Assembly: GCA_003024785.1 (NCBI GenBank)
Contig: PUQB01000659.1
Span: 62,001-126,000 of the forward strand
Reading direction: 5' to 3'
From: Selaginella tamariscina
Lineage: Eukaryota; Streptophyta; Lycopodiopsida; Selaginellales; Selaginellaceae
DNA: 64,000 nt
The notes beneath the pieces are model-generated. The model searched no databases. It was given only the letters and a program-made list of their open reading frames with translations, and was not told the origin of the DNA. Shown here one piece after another: positions 36,331 to 49,500 of this stretch. Position 1 is the stretch's first letter, and every line of letters starts with the position of its first letter. The position numbers were made by a program, and so were the translations under genes.

Positions 36331-37201
36331 TGTTATAAATTTTTATTATGACTACTTTTTACTTTGACCGTTGATTGTTGTTACTTATTGAATTATGTTG
36401 ATGATCCCTAGGTGTTGAGAAGATAGGCCCACTTAGTGCACTTGGGTATTTAACAATGGTCCATCCGGGTGTTGATAAGTATTTACAGGAAATTCTAAGC
36501 GAAGTTAATACTTTCATTTGGAAAACTCTCCTTTCGTTTTTCATGTCCTAGTTAGATTGTTGGTTGGTTCTAGCATGTTAAAGATAGCTAGAAACACCCT
36601 CTAGAGTTGACCTAACCCCATGCCCTAAATCCTTAGGTTAGGGTTTAGGGGTAGGCAAATGGTTAAGTTAAAAACTCACCAAGCCGTTTTACTTTGGGAA
36701 TGAGATTTCATGCAACCCACTTATGCAATTAGGAAAACTAGTGGGGAGCTCCATCACATATATTAAGTATAATAGGTGTGGGGAAAGTATGCTAGAGACT
36801 GAGAAGTGTTTAGTTACTTTCTTCTCATCAACATGAGCCTAACTTATGTCATTAAGGCACATCCCTTGTGCCACCTTAACTTCCAGTATGTGAGGGTACG
36901 TCATACCTTAAGGGTAGCTTACCCTTAGTGTTGGTAGATCTACACTATTGTGCCTGAGTATGTCGTATCTAGAGGCTTAGCTAATTTGTTTTGTTTGATA
37001 ACTCTATTGCACACTTAGGAGGTCTTGTCAAAGTACACTCCACTAGTTATAAATGTTCTCTTTACAGGTGCATGATGGTTCATAGAGAGAGGTTTTAGGG
37101 TTGGCATATATAAGCCACATCGGGGCACCAAGTGTAACTCTTGAATTTAAGGAAAAAAGAATGGCACATGAACATGTGACACTAGGTTATATGACACACG
37201 G

Positions 37202-38178
37202 TGTCATAGTTTTTACTATGACTCGACCCTTTACTTTGGGGTTTGACTGTTGTTACCTACTGGATTATGTGACGAACCCTAGATGTAGAAGAAACAGGCC
37301 CGCATAGTGCACTTGGGTATCTAGTGATGGTCCGGCCGGGTGTCGTTAGGTATTTGCAAGAAACTCTAGGCGAAGCTAGCACTTCCATTTAGAGAACCCT
37401 CCCCCATTTTGACGTTCCAGGTTAGGGTTCTTCGCTGATTATAGCTTGTCAAAATAAGGGTTAGGGACACCCCTAGGGTTGACCTAACCCTAGGGTTGCC
37501 CTAACCCCACGTCCTAAACCCCCCCCTAGGGGTTAGGTTTAGGTTAGGTTAGGACAACCATTTTCTCTAAGGGCTGGCATTTCCGTGCCAGCCCACTTAC
37601 TCATTTAGGTAAACAGGGGGGGGGGGTCCGTCACATAAATAAGGTAGAGTATATGTAGTGAGGCTTCCTGGGTTCAAAAGAGAGCTCGTTAACCTCCTAC
37701 CGGTGCAAGCTAAGCTTGTGTCGTCAAGGTGCAACCCTCTGTTGTGCCGCCCAAACTTCCACACGACAGGGGTACAACCCACCCTAGGGTTAGACTATCC
37801 TTATCGTTGGCAGGATCTTGCCTTTGAGACAAGGGCACGTCACTTCCAAGGAGTTAGCCAGATTCCTTGGTCCGAAAACCTGCTCGCAAGCTCAAAGGTA
37901 TTGCCCGAGTTCACGTTCCGCAGAACTAGTGGTTGAGGCCTTGCTCCGGCCGCCTCAACCACGCCAAGCTAGGAACAACACCTATAACTCGGCAGTCCGT
38001 GCATCCTGATTCACAAGGTGAGTCTCGTTCGTGGACTTGGTCAGTTAGGGTTTAAGTTCCTAAGGGTTGGGTTCCTAATACGGGTTACTTTACCAGATTC
38101 CGTGGGGTTTCCAGAGAGGGGATTCCAGGGTTGGCACCTGGCAAGCCGCCTTTGTGGCACCAGGTAAAAACTCTGACA
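37202..38178 (+). repeat. 5' LTR of the chromovirus
   Basis: This 977-bp LTR is near-identical to 43580-44558. It contains several TTAGGG/CCCTAA-like blocks near 37450-37560 and a homopurine G run at about 37617. Confidence 0.93.
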
Positions 38179-41100
38179 ATTGGTATCGGAGCAAGTTCTC
38201 TGCGGTCAGTAGGACTACCTTAAGTCATAGAGTGTTTCAATGTTTAGATAACTCTAAATTCTTGATCTACTCTATCGCTTTGGTTAACATGTCTGTATTC
38301 TGCGCAGAGAGTTTGATCCTGTGAGTTGTCAAACTTCGGAGAACACTTGCTCAGTGAGTCGGCGTGAGATTCTAGGTATGTCCGAAAGTCTTATGCTAGT
38401 TCAAGCTGATGTGTGTGGGTGTACAACCTGTGCAGGGTGTTTCCAACTTAACATTGGGAATATTCCAAGCATATTCTCCGAGTGTTGAAACTAGGGTTCA
38501 ATACGATGAGCAAAAGAAAGCAACCGGAGCCTGAGGCAGAGAGGGCTGTCGCAGAGGCTCAAAATGAGGAGATGGATGAAGCTGATCCAGGTCGACCCCC
38601 TAGGGCTAGGCACGACCTGGTTGGCGTGAAATAATGATGGATGCCCTAAACGAACTTCGAGGGGATGTCTTGGGATTGAATGACAGAATCGATAATGTTG
38701 CCGTTCGGATTCCAACGAATACGGCAGTGCCAGACGTTCCGCAACCAGACACACGGAAAAAGAAGAAGAAGCATGACTCAGAGTCAGGTTCCTCTGAATC
38801 AGATTCTTCGACGGAAGTAGTTGGTGGAGGTCCCAGTAAATTCAAACCGGTAAAGCCTTCGAATTTCATGGGTTCAAAGGATTACAAGGTTTTGGATGAC
38901 TGGTTGTATGATATGGAAAGCTATTTCGAGGCTGCTTCCGTGAGAAAGACAGAAAAGGTTGCATGTGCAAGCAGTTTCTTAAAGAAGAAGCTAAGACTTG
39001 GTGGCGAATTGTTGAAGGTGAACGTGGATACCGAAACAGCTGGAAGCACATGAAAAAGGAGATCAAAAAGCAGTATATGCCGGATGATCTCGGTTTGCGA
39101 TTGCGTGCTGACCTGGCACTTTGTCAACAGGGAGTTCGGGGAAGTCCTATGGACCACGTTTATCGATTCGAAAGTGTACGGCGATTGGTGCCAAATATGA
39201 GCGATGATGAAGCTCGAAGTTGCTTCATGGCTAGCTTGAATGAGAAAACGCGAAGGGAGATCTTAAGGTACAAGCCACAAGCTATCGGGAATGTCAAGAG
39301 GCAGCTCAAAAGGTTGCTTATGGCATGTCGTTAGAAGACTTGTACAAAGGGGAGGAAGCAAAACCTAAACCAAGGAGGTTTCCTCCAAAGTCTGGGTTCA
39401 GAAGGTTTGATAGGCGACCAGATCAATCGCCATCAATTCGAAGTGCAAGTCCCTTTGTGGCAGTTCCAAGTTTTCGGACACATCAAGACCCACCGGATTT
39501 CGGAAACCATTGGCGTTACCACCTCCTCAGCAGACCAAAGGATCGGCTCCAAAGTCTGCTCCCCCGCGTTCCGCAGGCGGGGTCGTGAAATGTTATAATT
39601 GTAACAAGCCTGGTCATTTTGCTAAAGAGTGTCCGGCACCCTCACAACAATCAGGACATTTCAAGGCGATGGTAGAAGAGGAAGTTGCTGAACCAGAAAC
39701 GCTTGAAGATCCGGAAGATGAGTCAGAAGAGGTAATGTTGTGCCAGACACAACCTGCCTTATTCGCTATTCAAGACAAAACTGACCCTTTGCTATATTTG
39801 ACAGGAAGGATACGAGGGGACCGAGTCCGAATGATGATCGATACTGGAGCAACATACAACTTCATATCGACTAGTCTAGCTCGTCGATTGAATTTGGATG
39901 TAATAAAGATGTGTGAAATAAAGATCAATTTTGGCAAAGGTTCTCAAAATACTAATAATATAGCAAGGGCAGTTCCTGTCCAAATCAAAGATTGGAAGGC
40001 TAAGCTAGACTTAGTTGTCTTGAATATGACGGGGTTTGACTTTGTTCTGGGTATGGAATGGTTCCATAAACATGTAATCGAAATGAGGGGTTCCGGAGAT
40101 AATCGAATCACGCTTGCAGCAGATAAAGAAGCCATTAGAAAAACGACGCTCAGAATGGAAACGCTAACTGATAGGATTGGAATCCTATGTTCCTTACCTT
40201 GACTCAGTTGCGTAAAGCAGTTAGACATCGGGAACGTGTGTTTCTTGCAATGGTTTTGGATACTGGTGAAGTCAAAATAGGAGATGGTCAAGAACATGTT
40301 CCGAACCTATTTTGGAAGTCTTGAACATGTTTAGGATGTGTTACCAGAAGATTTGCCGCCTGAGTTACCTCCACGTCGAGCTGTGGACCACAGATAGAGT
40401 TTTGCCAGGTTCGTCTCCACCGGCAAGAGCCCCATATCGGTTAAATCCTCAAGAGTTGATTGAATTGAAGAGACAGCTGAGAATTGGTTGGTCGAGGACA
40501 CATTCGACCTAGTCGATCACCATATGGTGCACCGATCTTGTTTGTAATGAAAAAGGATGGTACGATGCGAATGTGTGTGGACTATCGAGCACTGAACGCG
40601 ATAACTATCAAAAACAAGTATCCTCTTCCGCGAGTGGACGACTTTTTGATAGACTATCAAAAGCAAAGTATTTTTCAAGAATAGACTTGAGGTCTGGGTA
40701 CCATCAGATTCGGGTAGCAGAGAATGACATTGAGAAGACCGCTTTTCGAACGCGTTATGGATCATTTGAGTTTCTAGTCTTGCCATTCGGGTTGTGCAAT
40801 GCTCCAGCAACTTTTTGCACAATGATGGATGATGTGTTTAGAGACTATCTAGACGAGTTCGGTGGTGTATATTGATGACATTCTGGTTTTCAGTTCGACA
40901 ATTGAGAACATGTGGAACACTTAGAAAAAGTGTTTCAGAGGTTGAGAGAGAACCAGTTGTATGCTAAAGAAAGCAAGTGCGCATTTGGTCAAACCAAGAT
41001 AGATTTCTTGGGACACTTGATCTCAGGTGGGGAGGTTGCCATGGACCCAAAGAAAATTCAAGCTATTACTGAGTGGATGACTTAAAAGACGTGCATGAAG

Positions 41101-43579
41101 TTAGATCATTTCTTGGTCTGACAGGGTATTACCGAAGATTCATAAAGGGTTACTCGGAAATAGCGGCCCCATTGACAGATCTTACGAAGAACATTCCATG
41201 GCATTGGACTCCAGAGTGCCAACGTGCATTCGTCAAACTCAAAGAGGCTATCTCTTCTGAGCCAGTTTTGCAGTTGCCCATCTTTGAAGATCCCTTTGAA
41301 GTAGAATGTGACGCTTCCGACTTTGCAATTGGTGGTGTATTGCAACAAAAGGACATCCAGTGTCCTTTTTCTCGAAGAAGTTAGATGCCGCGCAAACTCG
41401 ATGGCCTACTCACGAAAAGGAGATGTATGCTATTGTTGCTTCCTTGGAGTATTGGCGTCATTATCTTCCAAGTCATGGCACTGTGGTTTGGACAGATAGT
41501 GTAACTCTAAGGTATTTTGAAACGCAGCCGAAGCTATCACCAAAGTATGCTAGATGGCAGCAGAAGTTGGCACGATTTCAGCCTGAAATCAGACATAAGG
41601 CGGGAAAGGACAATGTGGTAGCTGATGCACTCAGTAGAAAGGGTCATCTTCGTATTATGTCAGCACCCGTGTCAACTTTGGTGGATGAATTTGTGACGGC
41701 GTATCCTCAGGACAAGTTTGCCAAGGAAGCTTTGAGCCTGGTGGCAAAGAGGAAACAAGTTCATCAATTACGAAGAGATGGTAATATTCCAGCAGGAATA
41801 GAAAGTCGAATGGATGCACTCAAACAGGCCCATTTTGCAGTACGAGATGGAGTTCTTTATTATAAAGAAAAGAGACTCTATGTTCCAGAAGGGACATGGA
41901 GGGAGAGGCTATTAAGAGAGCATCACGACGTTCCTTTGGCAGGGCATGGTGGAAGGCACAAGACGTTGGCTTTGTTGAAACAGGGATTCTATTGGCCGGG
42001 TATGATAGACGATGTTGCCAAGTATGTCAAGACATGCCCCACATGTCAACAAGTGAAAAGTCGTTCGCAAAAACGAGCTGGGAAGTTACAATGTATACCG
42101 ATTCCAGAGCGGCCATTTCAAAGTGTTACTTTGGACTTTATCATGGGATTGCCAAAATCTTGTGGTTTCAATGCTTATGGTGTGTGGTCGATCGATTTTC
42201 AAAGGTTGCTCATTTCATTCCAACTGTAGAGACAGTGAATGCAAAACAAGCAGCAAAGTTGTTCTTCCACGAAGTCGTAAGAGTGCGAGGGCTACCGGAA
42301 ACGATGATCTCAGATCGGGATCCTCGATTTACTGGCAAGTTTTGGGGAACGTTGTTCAAGCAATTTGGACGATGCTGAGGTTTAGTACGGCTTATCATCC
42401 ACAAACGGATGGTCAGACGGAGAGGGTAAACCGACAAGTCGAGGACTATCTCAGATGCTATGTTCAAGGTGATCAACTTGATTGGGCTGAACACTTAGAT
42501 ATGGCTGAGATATGTTACAATAACTCGATGCACACTGCAATCGGATGTAGCCCGATGGAAGTGTTAACTGGGAATAAGGGTGGTATTCCTCAGAGTATGG
42601 TGTTACCGAAAGACGATAGCAATCGAGTTCCATCTGTAGCAGAGTTCACGGGACAATTGTATCGAACATGGGAAGCTGCTCGTCAAGCGATGGCTGCAGC
42701 ACAGGAAAGGTATCGTCAGCAGTACGATAAGCATCGGCGGGATGTAGAGTATCAGGTTGGGGATATGGTATTGTTGAGTACCAAAAACCTGAAGGTTCCA
42801 ATGACTCTTTCGAGGAAGTTTCTATCGCACTACATAGGTCCATACAAGGTGGTGAAGCAAGTAGGGAAAGTGGCTTATGAGTTGGATCTTCCTCCGGAGT
42901 TGGGAACAATACACAATGTGTTTCATGTCAATTTGCTCGAGCCATTCCACAAAGATGAGAAACATCCGCAAAGATATGAAAACTTACGACGCCCCCTGAG
43001 CTGGTTCATGAAGGTACGGAGTACGAAGTCGAATCCATATTGGGCAAAAGGAAGGTTTATGGACCGCGAAAACGTAAGTTTGAGTATCTCGTCAAATGGA
43101 AAGGCTATCCAGCGTGCGAATCGACATGGGAACCATTGGAGAATCTACAAAACGCGATGGAGTTGGTGAATGAGTTTGAGGCAAGGTCTCAAACTAATTA
43201 AGGAATAAAGTTATTTCTTCTTAACCTAGGGGCCGACAGACAACATTAACTAGAGGCCTCCGATATAAATTCTAGTTAACTAAAAGAAATTAACTAACTT
43301 GTTGTCTGTGTCGGGTGACAGACTTTGCAGACGTGCAAAAGGTCTCCAAATGACTTCTTGTCGCAGGTGGTACCTCCGGCAGCTGAGTTCTCACTCAGTG
43401 AACGACGGTTCTGAAGTATTTGGCTTCGCGTAATGCAAGGGGGGTAATAAAACTTGTGAACTTTTTGCTGACTCCGCATAGAGTGATTAGCGTTAGTTTT
43501 CAGTTAATTTTTCCTAACCTAGTCTAGTCTTGGAGTTAGACGTCAACGAGGACGTTGACATTTTCAAAGGCGGGGAGTG

Positions 43580-44558
43580 TGTCATAGTTTTTACTATGAC
43601 TCGACCCTTTACTTTGGGGTTTGACTGTTGTTACCTACTGGATTATGTGACGAACCCTAGATGTAGAAGAAACAGGCCCGCATAGTGCACTTGGGTATCT
43701 AGTGATGGTCCGGCCGGGTGTCGTTAGGTATTTGCAAGAAACTCTAGGCGAAGCTAGCACTTCCATTTAGAGAACCCTCCCCCATTTTGACGTTCCAGGT
43801 TAGGGTTTTCGCAAATTATAGCTTGTCAAAATAAGGGTTAGGGACACCCCTAGGGTTGACCTAACCCTAGGGTTGCCCTAACCCCACGTCCTAAACCCCC
43901 CCCCTAGGGGTTAGGTTTAGGATTAGGTTAGGACAACCATTTTCTCTAAGGGCTGGCATTTCCGTGCCAGCCCACTTACTCATTTAGGTAAACAGGGGGG
44001 GGGGGTCCGTCACATAAATAAGGTAGAGTATATGTAGTGAGGCTTCCTGGGTTCAAAAGAGAGCTCGTTAACCTCCTACCGGTGCAAGCTAAGCTTGTGT
44101 CGTCAAGGTGCAACCCTCTGTTGTGCCGCCCAAACTTCCACACGACAGGGGTACAACCCACCCTAGGGTTAGACTATCCTTATCGTTGGCAGGATCTTGC
44201 CTTTGAGACAAGGGCACGTCACTTCCAAGGAGTTAGCCAGATTCCTTGGTCCGAAAACCTGCTCGCAAGCTCAAAGGTATTGCCCGAGTTCACGTTCCGC
44301 AGAACTAGTGGTTGAGGCCTTGCTCCGGCCGCCTCAACCACGCCAAGCTAGGAACAACACCTATAACTCGGCCAGTCCGTGCATCCTGATTCACAAGGTG
44401 AGTCTCGTTCGTGGACTTGGTCAGTTAGGGTTTAAGTTCCTAAGGGTTGGGTTCCTAATACGGGTTACTTTACCAGATTCCGTGGGGTTTCCAGAGAGGG
44501 GATTCCAGGGTTGGCACCTGGCAAGCCGCCTTTGTGGCACCAGGTAAAAACTCTGACA
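43580..44558 (+). repeat. 3' LTR of the chromovirus
   Basis: This is the partner of 37202-38178. It is followed directly by the target duplication CACGG and then by the resumed type B LTR. Confidence 0.93.
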
Positions 44559-45326
44559 CACGGTACAACACTTGAGGCACGCCCTTTGGAGTTGTGTCAT
44601 AGGTTTAACACTAAGGGGGGGGGGGGGGGTTGGATATCTTAACAAGCAAGCGTGCTTCTACTCGCATTAAGGTATTAAACCTTGGGTATCTGTCCAAGAA
44701 AGGTTAGGTTTATATGTGCTAGTTGACACACTTGGCTAGGGTTGTTCTCCTTGGGGGTGTGAACATATCTGGGGGATGAACAACCTAAGCTCGTTAGTAG
44801 GAGCACTTTTGTGAAACATCGCGAGGTTGCGTGTTTGTGATTGCCCAAACCTAGTGTTAGGGAGTTTGCTTAACAAAACACACTGTGCACATTAGTGTCC
44901 TCACTAAGTACTAGCCTTAGGTCTAGAGTATGACTTAGTCACTCAAACCTTTAGAGGTTAATTGTGGTTTAGGGTACTCCTTGTCACCTTAAAAGGGGTT
45001 GTACTCCCGAATGAGGTTGATTCCTCAAGGGGTAAATGACGATGCCTTAGCTCTATCATGGGGTATGTTGAGACACATTCCTTGATGGGGTTAGGGCATG
45101 AACCTGTTTAGTCTTTTAAGACAAGATTTTAAATTCTACTTGGGTTATCCTCTAAGGCTTCGGGGATAGTTATTGTAGAGGACTTTGGGTAGGATCCCAA
45201 GTCTCATGCCTATTTGGGCATTTGAGTCAACTTCTTAGGGTCGTCTTAGTGTTGTTCATATAAGATGTTAACACTAGATGGCCACTTGACAACCATGTGT
45301 TAGCCCTTCGAATTAAAACTTTGACA

Positions 45327-45420
45327 CAAGTGGTAACAAATGAAGTGTACTCTAAACATTATACATTTGTACCACTTGAGCTTGAGTGGTACCTTATATA
45401 GACCAATATAAACTACAAAT
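45327..45420. repeat. Palindrome array, right remnant
   Basis: A further unit of the 26-bp palindrome (TGTACCACTTGAG followed by a near reverse complement) lies at about 45364-45389, in the spacing expected if the solo LTR at 36331-45326 is removed. Confidence 0.75.
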
Positions 45421-45469
45421 TTAAGATGACTTTCCCATGTGCACATAGGCTCTTCAAGATCCTTCTTTC

Positions 45470-47280
45470 ATTGATGAGACTTGACTTGTTCCTTTGATCC
45501 CACTTATGGGAAATGGTCCACTCTTGCCTCCACCTTTAGATCCTATTCATGAGTTGCCACTAAAGATTCCATTGGGAATCCTCCACTTTTGGACATGATT
45601 GAACTGGCTGATGCTTCTCCAATCAAGGATAGGCCTCCGACACCTCCACCACCTTGTCGATGTCATGGCATGCCTGATCCAATGCCAATTCTTGATCACC
45701 CCTGGGAATGTCGGCCCTCATTAAAAGTTCGGGAAATTGCTGAAGCAGATGCTGTAGAGCTTGATGACTTTTTTAGTCTTGTTGATGCCAGCATTCCCAT
45801 GACCTATGATGAGGCTATCTCATGACATGAGTTTCCATCTTGAATGGAAGCCATTGCGGAAGAAGTTGCTTCCATTCAAGTTAATGACACCTATGTTCAA
45901 GTGGATTCAACGCCATTGGGATGATTCAAAATGGATTTTTCCAAAAAGTATGGTTTAGGGTTAAGTACATTGTAAGGCATGGTTGGTTGTTTGCTGATTT
46001 CGCCAAGTCCATGGCCTTGACTACGACGAAACATTCTCACTAGTTATAAAAATGGCCAACCTCCGTACCCTTTTTGCACTTACGGCTGCTTGCAAATGGC
46101 AAGTCCACCATATGGATGTCAAGATGGCATTCTTGAATGGGGATTTGCAAGAGGATATCTAGTTGGCAATTGCAGAAAGCTTTGTATGGCTTAAAACAGA
46201 GCTCATGCGTTTGGTATTAAAATTTGATACTACCTTACATGCTCAAGGCTTTTTTCACTGCCATGCTGATCACAATGTGTATGTGAAAGGTTGTGCCAAG
46301 AGCATGCTCATCGTGGCCCTTTACGTTGATGATTTCTCATCATGGGTGATGACACCAATGCCATTGCTACTATGAAAGCTACTCTCAGCCAGCAATTCTA
46401 GATGAAGGACCTTGGCCAAGTCTCCTACTTTCTTAGCTTTGAGGTCACACTCAATCCCAAGTCTGGTGGCTACATGCTTAGCCAATGACGTAAGGTTGAA
46501 GTCTTGCTAGATCGGTTTGGTATGTGTGATTGCCACCCATTAAGACCCGATGGTTGTCAGTGCCATCGATCTCACAATTGAGCAATTCAGTGAGCCTCTA
46601 CCTATTGGGACTCCCTATCGGCATCTCATCTGTTGCCTCATGTATTTGGCCTTGATGACTCGCCCTTTGTAACATATGCAACTATTGCTTTGAGTCAATA
46701 CAACACATCGCCAACCACTATGCATTGGCAAGTTGCCAAGCGTATCGTCAGATACCTCTAGGGCACTATGGATTGTGGCATTGCATATTCGGGAGGTGAT
46801 GCATCATTGATATGCTACACAAATGCTAGCTTTGCCAACAACAAAGGCCATCGCTCAACTTCTGGCATTTGCCTTTCCTTCTCATGAGGTGCCATTGCGT
46901 GGGCCTCCAAGCAACAATCTGTGGTGGCACTTTCTAGTGTCGAAGCTGAGTACATCGCACTCACTATTGGTAGCAAGGAAGTGGTTTGGGCTTGGGGCTA
47001 CTTGCTGAGTTGGGATGTGCACAAGTTGGCCCACTTCTTCTTGGTGTGACAACCTAAGCAGCATTGCCATGTCCAAGAACCCCGTCCACCATGCTCGCTT
47101 GAAGCACATTAAAGTCCAATTTCACTACGTGTGTGAGCTGGTTGACGGCAACACTTTGGCAGTCCAACATCTCGGGACAAAGCACATGTCAGCTGACCTT
47201 CTCACCAAGACGTTAAGGCCACACTAGTTTTAGCTCCTGTGTGATAGATTTGGTTTGGTGAGTGCCACGGCATGTTCTAT
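45470..47280 (+). mobile_element. Ty1/copia fossil (reverse transcriptase and RNase H)
   Basis: The plus strand shows copia reverse-transcriptase and RNase H landmarks in order, including MDVKMAFLNG-like (about 46.12 kb), LYVDDF (about 46.32 kb), MKDLGQVSYFL (about 46.4 kb), GHRSTSG (about 46.85 kb), ALSSVEAEYIAL (about 46.94 kb) and KHMSADLLTK (about 47.18 kb). No LTR was found. It is broken, with many interruptions, and old. Confidence 0.85.
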
Positions 47281-47295
47281 CCACTAGCGCAATGC

Positions 47296-47450
47296 GCTTT
47301 GATCTTGATTTGTCTAAGTCTCTGGGGTGAGGTGCTAGTGGACAAGTGTGCTTTGATCTTGATTTGTCTAAGTCTCTGGGGTGAGGTGCTAGTGGACAAG
47401 TGTGCTTTGATCTTGATTTGTCTCAATCTTTGGGGTGAAGAGCAATGTGA
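47296..47450. repeat. 54-bp tandem repeat, three copies
   Basis: GCTTTGATCTTGATTTGTCT begins at 47296, 47350 and 47404. The first two units are identical over almost their whole length and the third is partly diverged. It adjoins the end of the copia fossil. Confidence 0.92.
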
Positions 47451-48029
47451 TGATGTAAAGTGCATTTTTGAGTTGATAAGTTGGGTTTGTCACAAACTTA
47501 GTTAAATTTGTGAGATTTTAAACTGGGTTTGCTAATGAATTTAATAGGTTTATAAAAATTTTAGTTTGGTTTGCCCCGATCCAATGGGTTTATAACAATT
47601 TTAATTGGTTTATCATAAATCTATTTCAATTTCAATTAGGTTTTGTGAAAAACCAATTGAAATCATCATAAACGTTCTTAATTAATAAAACACTGTTCAC
47701 ATGTTGATTCATTGATTATCCTTTACTAATTTGCTAATTTGCTAAACAATTCAAAGAAAGGCCAACCCAATTTTATTATACTGGGTAATGAAAATTAAAA
47801 CAGTTTCAAAATTACATAAATAGTATCGGACATGCACGTAGTAAGTAAACATAAATTTAAGTTGCATGACTGTTCAAGAAGATGGTCAAAGCACGCTTTA
47901 CCTTCATTGCAACATTTTCACATATGTTTAAAGTCGTTGTCATCCGATCTCCACCTACATTATCACCCTCAACTTTCACTTCGAATATGCAGAATCTAGT
48001 TCTTACAATGTAAGGTATATATTCAACTC
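47451..48029. other. Spacer without recognised gene
   Basis: Repeated short GGGTTT(G/A)-containing phrases appear near 47.48-47.65 kb, perhaps a decayed minisatellite. No coding signal is seen. Confidence 0.5.
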
Positions 48030-49500
48030 CCCCTTAACTTCCTCTCAGATGCACGATAGATTGTCCTGCAATTGCCCTTATGTTCTGGACTGTTAGAGTT
48101 AGTCCAACTCACTCCAAGAGGCGTCTCCTTTCGCATATATGCCTTAGAGCCTCTAGTTTTAATATATGTTCTTAGATCCCGGCATTCCTTGCTCTATATT
48201 GGTCAACGGCGGAGCAAAGGTATGACCTTTCTTTCTCAACCCATAGTCCATCCTGAGTATGGCGAATTGGCTACTGCAATCAAAGTTGAGAATGGCTTGA
48301 GAGACCAAGTGATGCACGATGCTTCAAAAATAGCCTAGGAGACAATGTCAACCACTTGCTTATCAATTGAACAATGCTTTGATCACACGGTGCCTGCATC
48401 AACCTGTTCACTTGGCATACAAGACATGAACTTCACGACCCCCAGAAAGAATGATAAGTACGGTGCCAACACCATATACTAAAAGTGACTGCTTATCAAT
48501 CAGGTGCTGACAGTTGATGAACATTGCCTCAGGAAAGTCGCATGACAGTTGATGAACATGTGCCTCAGGAAAGTCGCATGGTTGTTAGCAGCAGTATCCG
48601 GCCACATAGCGGTATCTGCTAATCAGTACTCAGTAACATTCATAAACATCACGCTCTTGCCTTTGCTTCGAGAGTTTTTGTCATTCATAAACATCACGCT
48701 CTTGCCTTTGCCTGGAGAGTTTTTGTCTTCATCATGGTCATTCACAACCTTGGATTGTAATTGTTTATTGATCTGTTGGGAGCAAGATGGCAATGTTCCT
48801 CGCAACCTTGGATTGTAATTGTTTATTGATCTGTTGGGAACAAGATGGCAATGTTCCTCGCACTTGTTGCACTGGATGGAAGACGAAGCATCCAAGTCGA
48901 GGCCTAACAAGGATTGAACTCGTAGCCTCATATAGGGATGCATAACCCACATGGCCAACCCACCAGTTATGAGTGAGGCATTGAAGCAGATAGCTCCTAA
49001 TGTGTATGAGCAGGCTGGGCACAGCTTGTTTCTTTGAGGTCCTTGTACCCTCTTGCTCAAATCTATAATTATATTTATAATGATCTACATAGATAATTAT
49101 ACATTTATATATATGTATTGTTTATGTATATATGTTGCTGTTAACGGACGTAACCACTCTTTTCAAATGCCTTATTACCTGAATTGGTTTAGAACTTTAG
49201 ATTCTTCATTTAGTACCTCACAAGCCTTCATTGTTTGTGTGGGAGCGAGATTGATGGAAGAGGAGGAAACAAAGATTTCTGTAAATACTTTTTGAAATGA
49301 GATACGGGAGACTTCTCGACCAAGTGCTATGTAAACCCAAAATTTACCTTTCTTAACCAAATGACGTTTAGTGTATGGGATGGTAATCATTGGCTTTAAT
49401 GGCTAAACATAATAAAAGAGGAGGAGCCTTATTGTAGTGGTAAAGAATACAACAATACTAAAAATCTAGGATGATTATAAGAAAGTGAACAGTTCAAAGA
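48030..49500. repeat. Duplicated block Q, copy 1
   Basis: 48030-48155 and 48846-49490 match 52442-53235 in the same orientation. The middle part (48156-48845), which carries three separate tandem duplications, is absent from copy 2. It contains no recognisable protein. Confidence 0.88.
48509..48860. repeat. Cluster of three independent tandem duplications (35, 45 and 58 bp)
   Basis: Units of 35 bp (48509-48579), 45 bp (48637-48727) and 58 bp (48745-48860) are each present twice, one after another, with different sequences. Confidence 0.88.

Larger units (their letters stand above)
37202..44558 (+). mobile_element. Ty3/gypsy chromovirus, full-length layout, 7357 bp, broken
   Basis: Two LTRs, 37202-38178 and 43580-44558, begin TGTCATAG and end CTGACA and are nearly identical (about 1% different), so insertion is recent. 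The 5-bp target duplication CACGG is at 37197-37201 and 44559-44563. A primer-binding site like TGGTATCGGAGC follows the first LTR (initiator tRNA-Met type) and a purine tract precedes the second (about 43566-43577). Internal parts in order: gag (about 38.5-39.5 kb), zinc knuckle CYNCNKPGHFAKEC (about 39.6 kb), protease, reverse transcriptase (about 40.4-41.06 kb), RNase H, integrase (about 41.9-42.7 kb) and a C-terminal chromodomain (about 43.0-43.2 kb). The coding region has roughly ten interruptions, so it is a fossil despite its youth. Confidence 0.93.
36331..45326 (+). mobile_element. Solo LTR of type B (about 1.63 kb) interrupted by a chromovirus
   Basis: It starts TGTTATAA and ends TTGACA. 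The pieces 36331-37201 and 44564-45326 together match the type B LTR at 22031-26161 in the opposite direction. It sits inside the palindrome array, which resumes on the right side, and its flanks (TGAGT, CAAGT) are only loosely similar, so this insertion is older than the chromovirus inside it. No internal region is seen. Confidence 0.82.

Noticed and set aside
37440-37570. Interstitial telomere or chromosome end
   Set aside because: The TTAGGG-like motifs are short, imperfect and part of an LTR present several times.
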